A stretch of 8,469 nucleotides of DNA from Desulfobacterales bacterium (GTDB taxonomy: Bacteria > Desulfobacterota > Desulfobacteria > Desulfobacterales > JAHIVH01), in assembly GCA_020056645.1 (NCBI GenBank), contig JAGVHJ010000127.1:1-8469 (forward strand), read 5' to 3'. Positions 1 to 6,599 of the stretch are shown one piece after another (within the stretch, counting starts at the first letter, position 1; every line of letters begins with the position of its first letter). Both the position numbers and the translations under genes were made by a program. Under the pieces are notes generated by a model. The model saw nothing but the letters and a program-made list of their open reading frames with translations, was not told the DNA's origin and made no database searches.

Positions 1-365
1 CGGGCGGCGGCGATGGTGTGGTTGTTTCCAGGCTGGATCAATGTGTGGTCGCCTATCCGTTTGATGAATGGGGCAAACTTGAATCAAGAATCCTCGACAT
101 GTCGACAAAGAGTGACAAAATGCGGCGGTTCAGAAGAATATTTGTCGGCGGATCCTGTGAATGCGAATGCGACAAGCAGGGCCGGATTCTGCTTCCCCCC
201 CCGTTGAGGCAATACGCCAATCTGGAAAAAGAGATCGTCTTGGTGGGTGTAACCAACCATTTCGAGATCATGTCCCTTGAAAGATGGGAGAAAGAGCACC
301 AGACTTTTGAAGAGGACCTGGCGGAGGAGGCTTTCAAAAATGAAATATCAAGCCTTGGGCTGTAA
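1..365 (+). CDS. mraZ: MraZ, transcriptional regulator of the dcw cluster (5' partial)
   Basis: The frame is open from the window edge (first full codon at position 3) to TAA at 363-365, giving about 120 visible residues. MraZ proteins are usually around 145-150 residues, so roughly the first 25-30, containing the first AbrB-like half-site, lie outside. What is visible is typical of the family: the end of repeat 1 (RLDQCVVAYPFDEW), then the second SpoVT/AbrB-like repeat with the DKQGRILLPPPLR signature, followed by LVGV and the MSLERWEKE tail. MraZ is a ring-forming DNA-binding protein that, in the species studied, binds repeats upstream of its own gene and represses the dcw operon. That operator would be upstream of this window. 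The GTG at 18 and the ATG at 13 (other frame) are not real starts, because homology continues upstream of them. The stop is 3 nt before rsmH. Confidence 0.95.
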   Translation, partial: GGGDGVVVSRLDQCVVAYPFDEWGKLESRILDMSTKSDKMRRFRRIFVGGSCECECDKQGRILLPPPLRQYANLEKEIVLVGVTNHFEIMSLERWEKEHQTFEEDLAEEAFKNEISSLGL

Positions 366-368
366 TAT

Positions 369-1319
369 ATGTCTTATCATCATATCTCCGTCATGCCGAA
401 CGAGGTTCTGGCCTACCTTGATCCCAAGCCTGGGCGGCTTTATGTCGACTGCACAGTGGGCGGAACGGGCCATTCGGGCCGGATCGTAAGAGAAATTCTT
501 CCGGATGGGCTCCTCATCGGTATAGACAGGGATAGCGATGCCTTGGGTAACGCGGAGACCGTTTTAAAGCCTTTTTTAACGAATATCCGGCTCTTCCATG
601 ACAACTTCATCAGATTGCCGGCGATACTTGAAAAACTCCAAATTGAGTCGGTCGACGGAATACTCCTCGATTTGGGTCTTTCGTTTAACCAGATCGAAAA
701 CAGCGGCCGGGGGTTTAGCTTCGGCAAAGATGAATTCCTCGATATGAGGATGGACGCTCGCTCCGGCATTACGGCGTATGACATCGTAAACGACATGGAT
801 GAAAAAAAACTTTCAGACATATTTTTTCGATACGGGGAAGAGCGGTTTTCCAGAAGGATCGCGGAAAGGATCGTTCTTTCGAGGAAGAAAAACACTATCC
901 GGACAAGCCGGGAACTGGCCACGATTGTTGCCGGGGCCATCCCTTACGCGCACTCAAAAAAACAGAAAATACATCCGGCGACCAGAGTCTTCATGGCCCT
1001 TCGGATCGCCGTAAACAACGAGCTTGAAAATCTTGAAACGTTTTTGGGAAATGTGGCGGAACTTCTTAAACCGGGAGGTCGGCTGCTTGTTATTTCCTTT
1101 CATTCGCTTGAAGACAGAATTGTGAAACACTGGATCAGGAACCTGGAATCACCCTGCGTCTGTCCGCCACAATTCCCCGAATGCGTTTGCGGCAAAAAAC
1201 CGGTTGTCCGGGCTGTCACCCGGAAAGCGGTTCTCCCGGACCAACGGGAAATTGATCTGAATCCCATGGCCCGCAGCGCGCGACTGAGGGTCGCTGAAAA
1301 ACTGGCTTCCGTATCATAA
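369..1319 (+). CDS. rsmH: RsmH, 16S rRNA (cytosine(1402)-N4)-methyltransferase
   Basis: This SAM-dependent enzyme N4-methylates C1402 in the 16S rRNA decoding centre (formerly MraW). At 316 residues it matches the usual length of about 310-315. Visible motifs are: the SAM-binding loop DCTVGGTGHSG at residues 27-37 (many homologues have Gly where this has Thr33); IGIDRD; the catalytic-region block ILLDLGLSFNQIEN followed by RGFSF and LDMRMD; GEERFSRRIAERIV; the HPATRVFMALRIAVNNEL block; GGRLLVISFHSLEDRIVK; and the C-terminal RSARLRVAEK. A Cys-rich insert, CxC-x6-CxC (C263, C265, C272, C274), lies between the last two. The ATG at 369 is chosen because it gives the family N-terminus (HISVMPNEVL). 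It lies 3 nt after the mraZ stop and has no strong Shine-Dalgarno sequence, so translation is probably coupled to mraZ. Confidence 0.97.
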   Translation: MSYHHISVMPNEVLAYLDPKPGRLYVDCTVGGTGHSGRIVREILPDGLLIGIDRDSDALGNAETVLKPFLTNIRLFHDNFIRLPAILEKLQIESVDGILLDLGLSFNQIENSGRGFSFGKDEFLDMRMDARSGITAYDIVNDMDEKKLSDIFFRYGEERFSRRIAERIVLSRKKNTIRTSRELATIVAGAIPYAHSKKQKIHPATRVFMALRIAVNNELENLETFLGNVAELLKPGGRLLVISFHSLEDRIVKHWIRNLESPCVCPPQFPECVCGKKPVVRAVTRKAVLPDQREIDLNPMARSARLRVAEKLASVS

Positions 1320-1353
1320 CCCGGACCTGAAAACCCTGCTTTTAGTTTTTAAG

Positions 1354-1650
1354 ATGAAGAATAAAAAGGTTAAGCCAATTATTAATCGAAAGGCGTATGT
1401 GATGGCCATGCTCTTTGTCCTCTGCTTCCTGGTGGAGCTTTTCGCCTATGCGTGGTGCCGGGTTCAGTGTGTGCAGACCGGATACGCCATTACCGCAGTC
1501 AAGGATGAAAATAGGCGCTTGATAGCGCTTCGTGAAAATTTGTCCATTGAATTTGAACGGTTGAAGTCTCCAAACCGGATCGCAACCCTTGCCAAACAAC
1601 AATTGGGACTTGCCATTCCCGAGCCGGAGCAAATTGTTATTGTACCATGA
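1354..1650 (+). CDS. ftsL: FtsL, divisome bitopic membrane protein
   Basis: FtsL forms a complex with FtsB and FtsQ and helps activate FtsWI septal peptidoglycan synthesis. The 98-residue protein has the expected layout: a short basic cytoplasmic N-terminus (KNKKVKPIINRKAY, residues 2-15), one transmembrane helix at about residues 17-35 (MAMLFVLCFLVELFAYAW), then a periplasmic helix of coiled-coil character at about 40-72 (VKDENRRLIALRENLSIEFERL). The C-terminus carries the family's NRIATLAKQQLGL and PEPEQIVIV segment. FtsL diverges quickly in sequence, so the call rests on this architecture and on the position between rsmH and ftsI. A 34-nt gap separates it from rsmH with no convincing ribosome binding site. 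A later in-frame ATG (about 1402) would remove the cytoplasmic tail and is less likely. The last codons overlap ftsI through ATGA. Confidence 0.9.
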   Translation: MKNKKVKPIINRKAYVMAMLFVLCFLVELFAYAWCRVQCVQTGYAITAVKDENRRLIALRENLSIEFERLKSPNRIATLAKQQLGLAIPEPEQIVIVP

Positions 1651-3383
1651 AACCCAATAACACCCGACATATCGCCATGCGTATTCAGATTCTGGGGGTT
1701 TTCTTCTGCCTTCTTTTCGCCATCATCGGCCTGAAGGCCTTTCACCTTCAGGTGTTTGAGTGTAAAAAACTTTCGGATAGGGCCCAGCAGGAGTATGAGC
1801 GGCCCATTGTTTCCGCGGGCAAAAGGGGCGTGATCTATGACCGGAACTTAAATGAGCTGGCCGTGAGCATCCACGCCTCTTCGATCGCGGCCATGCCTTC
1901 CCGCATCGAAAACGTGAAAAAAACAGCCAAGCAAGTGGCCAAGATTCTCAATTTAAATGAAAAAGAGCTCTATAAACGTCTCTCCCAGAGCACCCGGTTC
2001 ACCTGGATAAAACGGCAGGTCGCTCCCCAGCGGGTTTCAGCCGTCGCAGCGCTTGATCTGAAGGGTATCGAGCTTGTTCCCGAGTTTAGCCGGTTCTATC
2101 CCCATAAAACATTGGCGGCCCAGGTATTGGGTTTCGCGGGAATTGACAGCAAAGGGCTTGAGGGAATCGAGCTCTATTACAATAAAGAGATCGAAGGGGT
2201 GGCGCAGGAATACAAGATTATGAAAGACGCCCTGGGAAGAGGGTTTGACCGGGAGGCATGGGCCGAAGAGCCGCCGAAAGCGAACAATCTCGTCCTTACC
2301 ATCGACCGGACCATTCAGTTTATCGCGGAAGAGGCGGTCAAAGAGGCCACCGTGAAACACGAGGCCAAATCGGGCATAGCGGTGGTGATGTCTCCCCAGA
2401 CTGGCGAGCTGTTGGCGATCGCCCACTATCCTGAATTCAATCCCAACGCCTTTACGAAATTCAAAAGCGACGCATGGCGGAACAGGGCCGTCGCCGACGC
2501 CTTTGAGCCAGGCTCCACCATGAAGATCTTTCTGGCCGCCGCGGCCCTGGAATCGGGCTATTGTTCTCCCAAATCGATTTTTTACTGTGAAAACGGAAAA
2601 TACCGGATCGGCCCCAATGTGGTGCATGACACCCACTCCTACGACTGGATGTCGATTCAAGATATCGTCAAGCATTCGAGCAATATCGGCGCGGTGAAAA
2701 TTGCCGAGATGACGGGGAAAAAATCGCTCCACACCTCGCTCAAGTCGTTCGGGTTCGGTGAGAAGACCGGGGTGGATCTGCCCGGAGAAACGGCGGGAAA
2801 TCTATCGGACTATAAGAAATGGAGACCCATTGATGTGGGTAACATCGCCTTTGGCCAGGGATTGTCTGTGTCGGCTGTTCAGCTGTTACGGGCCGTGTGC
2901 GCCATCGCAAACGGCGGCACACTGGTGAAACCCCATCTGGCCAAATCGGTCATCGATAGTTCCGGCAATGTGATTCGGGATCTGACGCCTGAAAAAGGGC
3001 CTTCGGTCATCAGCCGGAACACGGCTAAAGCCGTTGCGGAGATGATGCATATGGTGGTTCTTGAGGGTGGAACCGGAACGAATGCGGCGCTGAACCACTA
3101 CAAGGTGTGCGGCAAGACAGGGACGGCCCAGAAGTTCGTCAACGGCAGTTACGCCACGGGCGCGTTTGTCGCCTCCTTTGTGGGGTTCGCTCCCCAGGAG
3201 AATCCCGCGGTAGCGGTATTGGTTGTGATTGACGAGCCCCATCAAAAAGCCCATTTCGGCGGCACCGTGGCCGCTCCGGCATTCAAGAAGATCGTATATG
3301 AAAGTTTGAATTACATGGCCATCCGGCCGGACGATATGCTGATGGCCTCCACCTTCGACGAAAAGGAAGAGAAAAAGAGATGA
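1647..3383 (+). CDS. ftsI: FtsI, septum-specific D,D-transpeptidase (class B penicillin-binding protein)
   Basis: FtsI crosslinks peptidoglycan at the division septum as partner of the glycosyltransferase FtsW. The 578-residue length is close to that of E. coli FtsI (588). Residues about 13-35 form a single membrane anchor (IQILGVFFCLLFAIIGLKAF). The dimerisation/pedestal domain follows, with its RGVIYDRN motif near residue 60. The transpeptidase domain occupies about residues 230-560 and has all three active-site motifs: STMK with catalytic Ser290 and Lys293, SSN at 344-346, and KTGT at 490-493. No PASTA domains follow, as is usual for Gram-negative FtsI. The start at 1647 overlaps the ftsL stop (ATGA). 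It has no well-placed Shine-Dalgarno sequence, which suggests coupling. The ATG at 1677 is a possible alternative but would leave almost no cytoplasmic residues. Its stop overlaps the next start, again as ATGA. Confidence 0.96.
   Translation: MKPNNTRHIAMRIQILGVFFCLLFAIIGLKAFHLQVFECKKLSDRAQQEYERPIVSAGKRGVIYDRNLNELAVSIHASSIAAMPSRIENVKKTAKQVAKILNLNEKELYKRLSQSTRFTWIKRQVAPQRVSAVAALDLKGIELVPEFSRFYPHKTLAAQVLGFAGIDSKGLEGIELYYNKEIEGVAQEYKIMKDALGRGFDREAWAEEPPKANNLVLTIDRTIQFIAEEAVKEATVKHEAKSGIAVVMSPQTGELLAIAHYPEFNPNAFTKFKSDAWRNRAVADAFEPGSTMKIFLAAAALESGYCSPKSIFYCENGKYRIGPNVVHDTHSYDWMSIQDIVKHSSNIGAVKIAEMTGKKSLHTSLKSFGFGEKTGVDLPGETAGNLSDYKKWRPIDVGNIAFGQGLSVSAVQLLRAVCAIANGGTLVKPHLAKSVIDSSGNVIRDLTPEKGPSVISRNTAKAVAEMMHMVVLEGGTGTNAALNHYKVCGKTGTAQKFVNGSYATGAFVASFVGFAPQENPAVAVLVVIDEPHQKAHFGGTVAAPAFKKIVYESLNYMAIRPDDMLMASTFDEKEEKKR
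3364..3371 (+). promoter_or_regulatory. Ribosome binding site of the murE-murF gene
   Basis: AGGAAGAG sits 8 nt before the ATG at 3380, inside the last codons of ftsI. It supports the start that overlaps the ftsI stop as ATGA, so this start does not depend on coupling alone. Confidence 0.6.
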
Positions 3384-6349
3384 AGCTCTCACGCCTCCTC
3401 GAAAACCTCCCGATGAGTTCATGCACCCCCTCTATCCAAGGAGCGGCAGGAAGGGGGACTCTATCTTCCCTTGATGATCTGGAGATTACATCGATTCATT
3501 TCAGGGCGCAGGAGGTTCAGCCGGGTGGTCTCTTTGTCGCTGTGCGGGGATTTTCCGCGGACGGCCATGACTTCATTGATGAGGCGATCAAAAACGGGGC
3601 GGTGGCCCTCGTGACGGAAAAACCGGTCCATGCCGATATCCCGGTCTATCAGGTGACGGATAGCCGCCAGGCCCTTTCCGCTCTGGGCGCGGCCTATTAC
3701 GGTGATCCATCAAAGGATATGGTGATAGTGGGCGTGACCGGAACAAATGGAAAGACCACCACGGTCGCCATGATCGAAGCCATGCTCCTTCAGAAAGGAT
3801 TTAAAACAGGGGTGATCGGCACCGTCGATTACCACTATCTGGGGAGACACTTTCCCAATCCAAACACCACGCCCGAATCGCTGACGCTCCAGAAAATATT
3901 GGCGGAGATGCGGGATCAGGGAGTCACCCATGTGATCATGGAGGTCTCGTCCCACGCCATCTCACTTTCCCGGGTGGAGCACCTCTATTTCGACATCTGC
4001 GTCTTCACCAATCTTTCCCAGGATCATCTCGATTTCCATAAGGATATGGAGACCTATTTTGCTTGCAAAAAAAGGCTTTTTACCGATCTTATGGTCAACG
4101 GCCCCAAAAGGGAGCGCGCCAGGGCCGTTATCAACCTCAAGGATGACTACGGCAAGAGGCTTTCGGAAGCGATACAGGTTCCGGTGATCTATACGGGGAG
4201 CGTCAAGAATAGCACGCTCTGGGCGGAAGAGCTCTCTTTCACTCTTTCCGGCACATCGGGCACGCTCATCCTGGATCAAGACTCTTTTGATTTCACCTCC
4301 AGGGCCGTTGGGTTCCACAATCTTGAAAATATTCTGAACGCGGCCGGCGCGGCCCTTGCCCTTGGCCTTTCAAAGGAGACCATCCGCGATGGAATCGCCT
4401 CTTTTCAATCGGTTCCGGGGAGGCTCGAACCGGTAATGGGTCCAGGGCCTTCTGTATTTGTGGATTACGCCCATACGCCCGATGGCCTGGAAAAGGTGAT
4501 CGACGTATTGCGGCCCCTTGCTAAAAAGCGGCTCATCACGGTTTTCGGGTGCGGCGGAGACCGGGATCGAAAAAAAAGGCCTCTCATGGGCGCTATCGCG
4601 ACCGCTCTATCGGATCTCTCGATCGTCACTTCGGACAACCCCAGAAGTGAAGATCCAGAGGAGATCATCAAGGAGATTCTCGCAGGCGTCACCGACAGCG
4701 CGTTGGTCTCCTATTCCAGTGAAACCATCCGGGAGCGGTTCGCGGAAAGAGGCTATCTGGTGGAACCGGACAGAAGAGCGGCCATTCGATTGGCCCACGC
4801 CCTTTCGAAAAGCGGCGATACGATTCTTATTGCCGGAAAGGGTCATGAAACCTATCAGATCATCGGAAACAAAACCCTTCCCTTTGATGACAGAGTCGAG
4901 GCCAAGAGCGCGATAGAAGCCTATTACGGCGCGATCCTTTCCTGGGATATTCAAACGATTCTTTCAGCGACCGGGGGGACCCTCTTACACCAGGGGGAGA
5001 TAGCCCGTTTTTCGGGTATCGGCATCGATTCCAGAACCCTCCTAAAAGGGGAGGTGTTCGTGGCCATTCCCGGCGATCGTTTCGACGGTCACGCGTTTAT
5101 TCCCGATGTGGTTGAGAAGGGGGCCGGGTGCGTGGTTCTGAATCTTGAAAACGAAGCAGCTCGGAAAGAGATGAATCGCACCGGAGGGCGCGTGACCTTC
5201 ATTGGTGTGCCGGACACGGTCAAGGCCCTTGGCGATCTGGCCGCCCATCTCCGGAAAAGAGCGGCCATCAAGGTGATCGCCATCACCGGGTCGAACGGCA
5301 AAACCACCACCAAAGAGATGGTCTCCTCGGTATTAAGGACCCGGTATGAGGTTCTTGCGACCCAGGGAAATTTCAATAACCATGTGGGGCTGCCCCTCAC
5401 TCTTTTCAACCTGAGAAAAAATCACCGGTGGGCTGTTCTCGAAATGGGCATGAACCACCTGGGAGAGATCGCGCGGCTCGCGGAGATCGCCTCTCCGAAT
5501 ATCGGAATTGTCACCAACGTGGGCGAGGCCCATCTGGAAGGGTTGGGCTCTATTGAAGGTGTCGCGAGGGCCAAGGGAGAGTTGCTCGAAAGGATGACTC
5601 CTTACGGATTGGCCATTCTAAATATGGATGATCCCCATGTGAGAGCCATGGCAAAGAGAACACAGGCCAAGGTCTTGGGCGTTGGGGTTCAAGAGAGCGC
5701 GGATATCCGGGCACGGGAGATCGTTGAGACACCGTCGGGGGTTCTTTTCACCCTGGTGATGCCTTCCGGCGAGGAGGGCCGCATCCATTTGAAGGTTCCA
5801 GGAAAAAAGATGGTCTCAAACGCATTGGCGGCGGCAGCCGCGGGCGCGGCGGCAGGGATTGATTTTTCTAAGATTAAGGAGGGGCTTGAAGGGTTTTTCC
5901 CGGTTTCCGGACGCATGACCCTTGTTTCAACAAAAAAAGGATTCACCGTCATCGATGATACCTATAACGCGAACCCCAACTCCATGATCCATGCCATCGA
6001 GACCTTAGCCTCCCTCAGAAAAGAGGGGAGAGGAATCGCGGTTTTGGGCGATATGTTCGAACTGGGGGATGATGGGCCCCTCCTTCATGAAAAAATAGGA
6101 GCCTTTTGTGCGAATGCGGGCTTGACCAAACTCTTTATCGCGGGTAAATACGCCCATGCCGTTAAAAAAGGAGCGGCCTCCTCCGGGATGAGGGAATCGG
6201 AGATCATGACGGGAACCAAACCGGAAATCATCGAACGCCTGATTCCAATCCTTTCCGGAACCGACTGGATTCTGGTGAAAGGGTCCCGAGCCATGAAAAT
6301 GGAGTCTGTTGTGGGCGAGTTGAAAAAATGGGGTGACCAGACAGCATAA
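3380..6349 (+). CDS. murE-murF: Fused MurE-MurF: UDP-MurNAc-tripeptide synthetase (meso-DAP adding) joined to D-Ala-D-Ala-adding ligase
   Basis: One 989-residue frame carries two complete Mur ligases acting in consecutive cytoplasmic steps. MurE adds meso-diaminopimelate to UDP-MurNAc-L-Ala-D-Glu, and MurF then adds D-Ala-D-Ala. The MurE half (about 1-517) has the N-terminal substrate domain, the ATP loop TGTNGKTTT (Lys125), EVSSHA, NLSQDHLDFH, the presumed carbamylated lysine in YFACKK (Lys230), DYAHTPDGLE at 362-371, the DNPR motif (419-422) typical of meso-DAP enzymes, and GKGHE at 486-490. The MurF half (about 520-989) begins at LSWDIQTILSATGG and has TGSNGKTTT (Lys641), GNFNNHVGLP, LEMGMNHLGEI, DDTYNANPNS at 859-868, GDMFELG and VKGSRAMKME. 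E. coli has separate proteins, with MurF at 452 residues, so both halves are full length. There is no linker and no in-frame ATG, GTG or TTG near the junction (about 4930-4943); the first downstream is GTG at 5054, already inside MurF. Such fusions are known, for example in Bordetella pertussis. Confidence 0.96.
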   Translation: MKLSRLLENLPMSSCTPSIQGAAGRGTLSSLDDLEITSIHFRAQEVQPGGLFVAVRGFSADGHDFIDEAIKNGAVALVTEKPVHADIPVYQVTDSRQALSALGAAYYGDPSKDMVIVGVTGTNGKTTTVAMIEAMLLQKGFKTGVIGTVDYHYLGRHFPNPNTTPESLTLQKILAEMRDQGVTHVIMEVSSHAISLSRVEHLYFDICVFTNLSQDHLDFHKDMETYFACKKRLFTDLMVNGPKRERARAVINLKDDYGKRLSEAIQVPVIYTGSVKNSTLWAEELSFTLSGTSGTLILDQDSFDFTSRAVGFHNLENILNAAGAALALGLSKETIRDGIASFQSVPGRLEPVMGPGPSVFVDYAHTPDGLEKVIDVLRPLAKKRLITVFGCGGDRDRKKRPLMGAIATALSDLSIVTSDNPRSEDPEEIIKEILAGVTDSALVSYSSETIRERFAERGYLVEPDRRAAIRLAHALSKSGDTILIAGKGHETYQIIGNKTLPFDDRVEAKSAIEAYYGAILSWDIQTILSATGGTLLHQGEIARFSGIGIDSRTLLKGEVFVAIPGDRFDGHAFIPDVVEKGAGCVVLNLENEAARKEMNRTGGRVTFIGVPDTVKALGDLAAHLRKRAAIKVIAITGSNGKTTTKEMVSSVLRTRYEVLATQGNFNNHVGLPLTLFNLRKNHRWAVLEMGMNHLGEIARLAEIASPNIGIVTNVGEAHLEGLGSIEGVARAKGELLERMTPYGLAILNMDDPHVRAMAKRTQAKVLGVGVQESADIRAREIVETPSGVLFTLVMPSGEEGRIHLKVPGKKMVSNALAAAAAGAAAGIDFSKIKEGLEGFFPVSGRMTLVSTKKGFTVIDDTYNANPNSMIHAIETLASLRKEGRGIAVLGDMFELGDDGPLLHEKIGAFCANAGLTKLFIAGKYAHAVKKGAASSGMRESEIMTGTKPEIIERLIPILSGTDWILVKGSRAMKMESVVGELKKWGDQTA

Positions 6350-6353
6350 GGAG
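6348..6353 (+). promoter_or_regulatory. Ribosome binding site of the small ORF
   Basis: AAGGAG overlaps the TAA stop of murE-murF and lies 10 nt before the ATG at 6364. It is among the best Shine-Dalgarno matches in the window and is the main sequence evidence that the small ORF downstream is translated. Confidence 0.55.
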
Positions 6354-6363
6354 CCGTCTTTTA

Positions 6364-6549
6364 ATGAAAGCCGAAGAAGAACCTGTTGAGCGAAGGATGA
6401 ATGTTGACCGGCGACAGTTTCACTATTCGTTTCACATTCCTGAAAGACGGGTGAACGGCGAGCGGAGAAAAAGTGACCCATGCATTTATGAGATGATAAC
6501 ATGGCATGGAGAAAAAACGGTCAATGAGGCCAGCGTATGTGTAAAGTGA
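6364..6549 (+). CDS. Small Arg-rich protein with a repeated ERRxNx(D/E)RR motif, function unknown
   Basis: This is a 61-residue ORF in the gap between murE-murF and mraY, a position normally empty in dcw clusters. I do not recognise a characterised family. It is hydrophilic, with no signal peptide or membrane segment. The motif ERRMNVDRR (residues 9-17) recurs as ERRVNGERR (27-35), exactly 18 residues later, with QFHYSFHIP between them. The C-terminal third (residues 38-61) includes two cysteines (39 and 59) and the segment CIYEMITWHGEKTVNEASVC. The codons of the two repeats differ, so they are similar as protein and not as a recent DNA duplication. From memory, and unverified, short proteins with HIPERR-like and DRR motifs are common as hypotheticals in Desulfobacterota. 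A good AAGGAG sits 10 nt upstream, it starts 14 nt after the murE-murF stop, and it lies in the same operon direction. It is probably a real gene; its role cannot be read from the sequence. Confidence 0.7.
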   Translation: MKAEEEPVERRMNVDRRQFHYSFHIPERRVNGERRKSDPCIYEMITWHGEKTVNEASVCVK

Positions 6550-6599
6550 TGGCTCAATGACCTTAACTTCTATTGACAAAACGAGTATACAGGCCTGAT

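Noticed and set aside
195..202. Run of eight C in mraZ as a possible phase-variable tract.
   Set aside because: It encodes the conserved Pro-Pro-Pro of the MraZ motif RILLPPPLR, so protein conservation explains it. It is short and lies in a housekeeping regulator.
1320..1353. Gap between rsmH and ftsL as a terminator or promoter.
   Set aside because: It is T-rich at the end (CTTTTAGTTTTT) but has no stable hairpin before it and no -35/-10 pair that I can see; it is only 34 nt long.
2037..2732. 231-residue open frame on the minus strand within ftsI.
   Set aside because: It is antisense to strongly conserved FtsI motifs (SxxK, SxN), resembles no family, and has no ribosome binding site or operon context. 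It is a shadow of ftsI codon usage.
4518..4916. 132-residue + strand frame inside murE.
   Set aside because: It lies out of frame with the DNPR and GKGHE motifs of MurE. The Ser/Arg-rich composition is typical of a frame-shifted shadow.
6573..6599. TTG at 6573 as the mraY start (nine extra residues).
   Set aside because: The extension is polar and lacks family support. ATG 6600 gives 359 residues and puts the catalytic Asp115/116, Asp265 and His324-326 at standard MraY positions.
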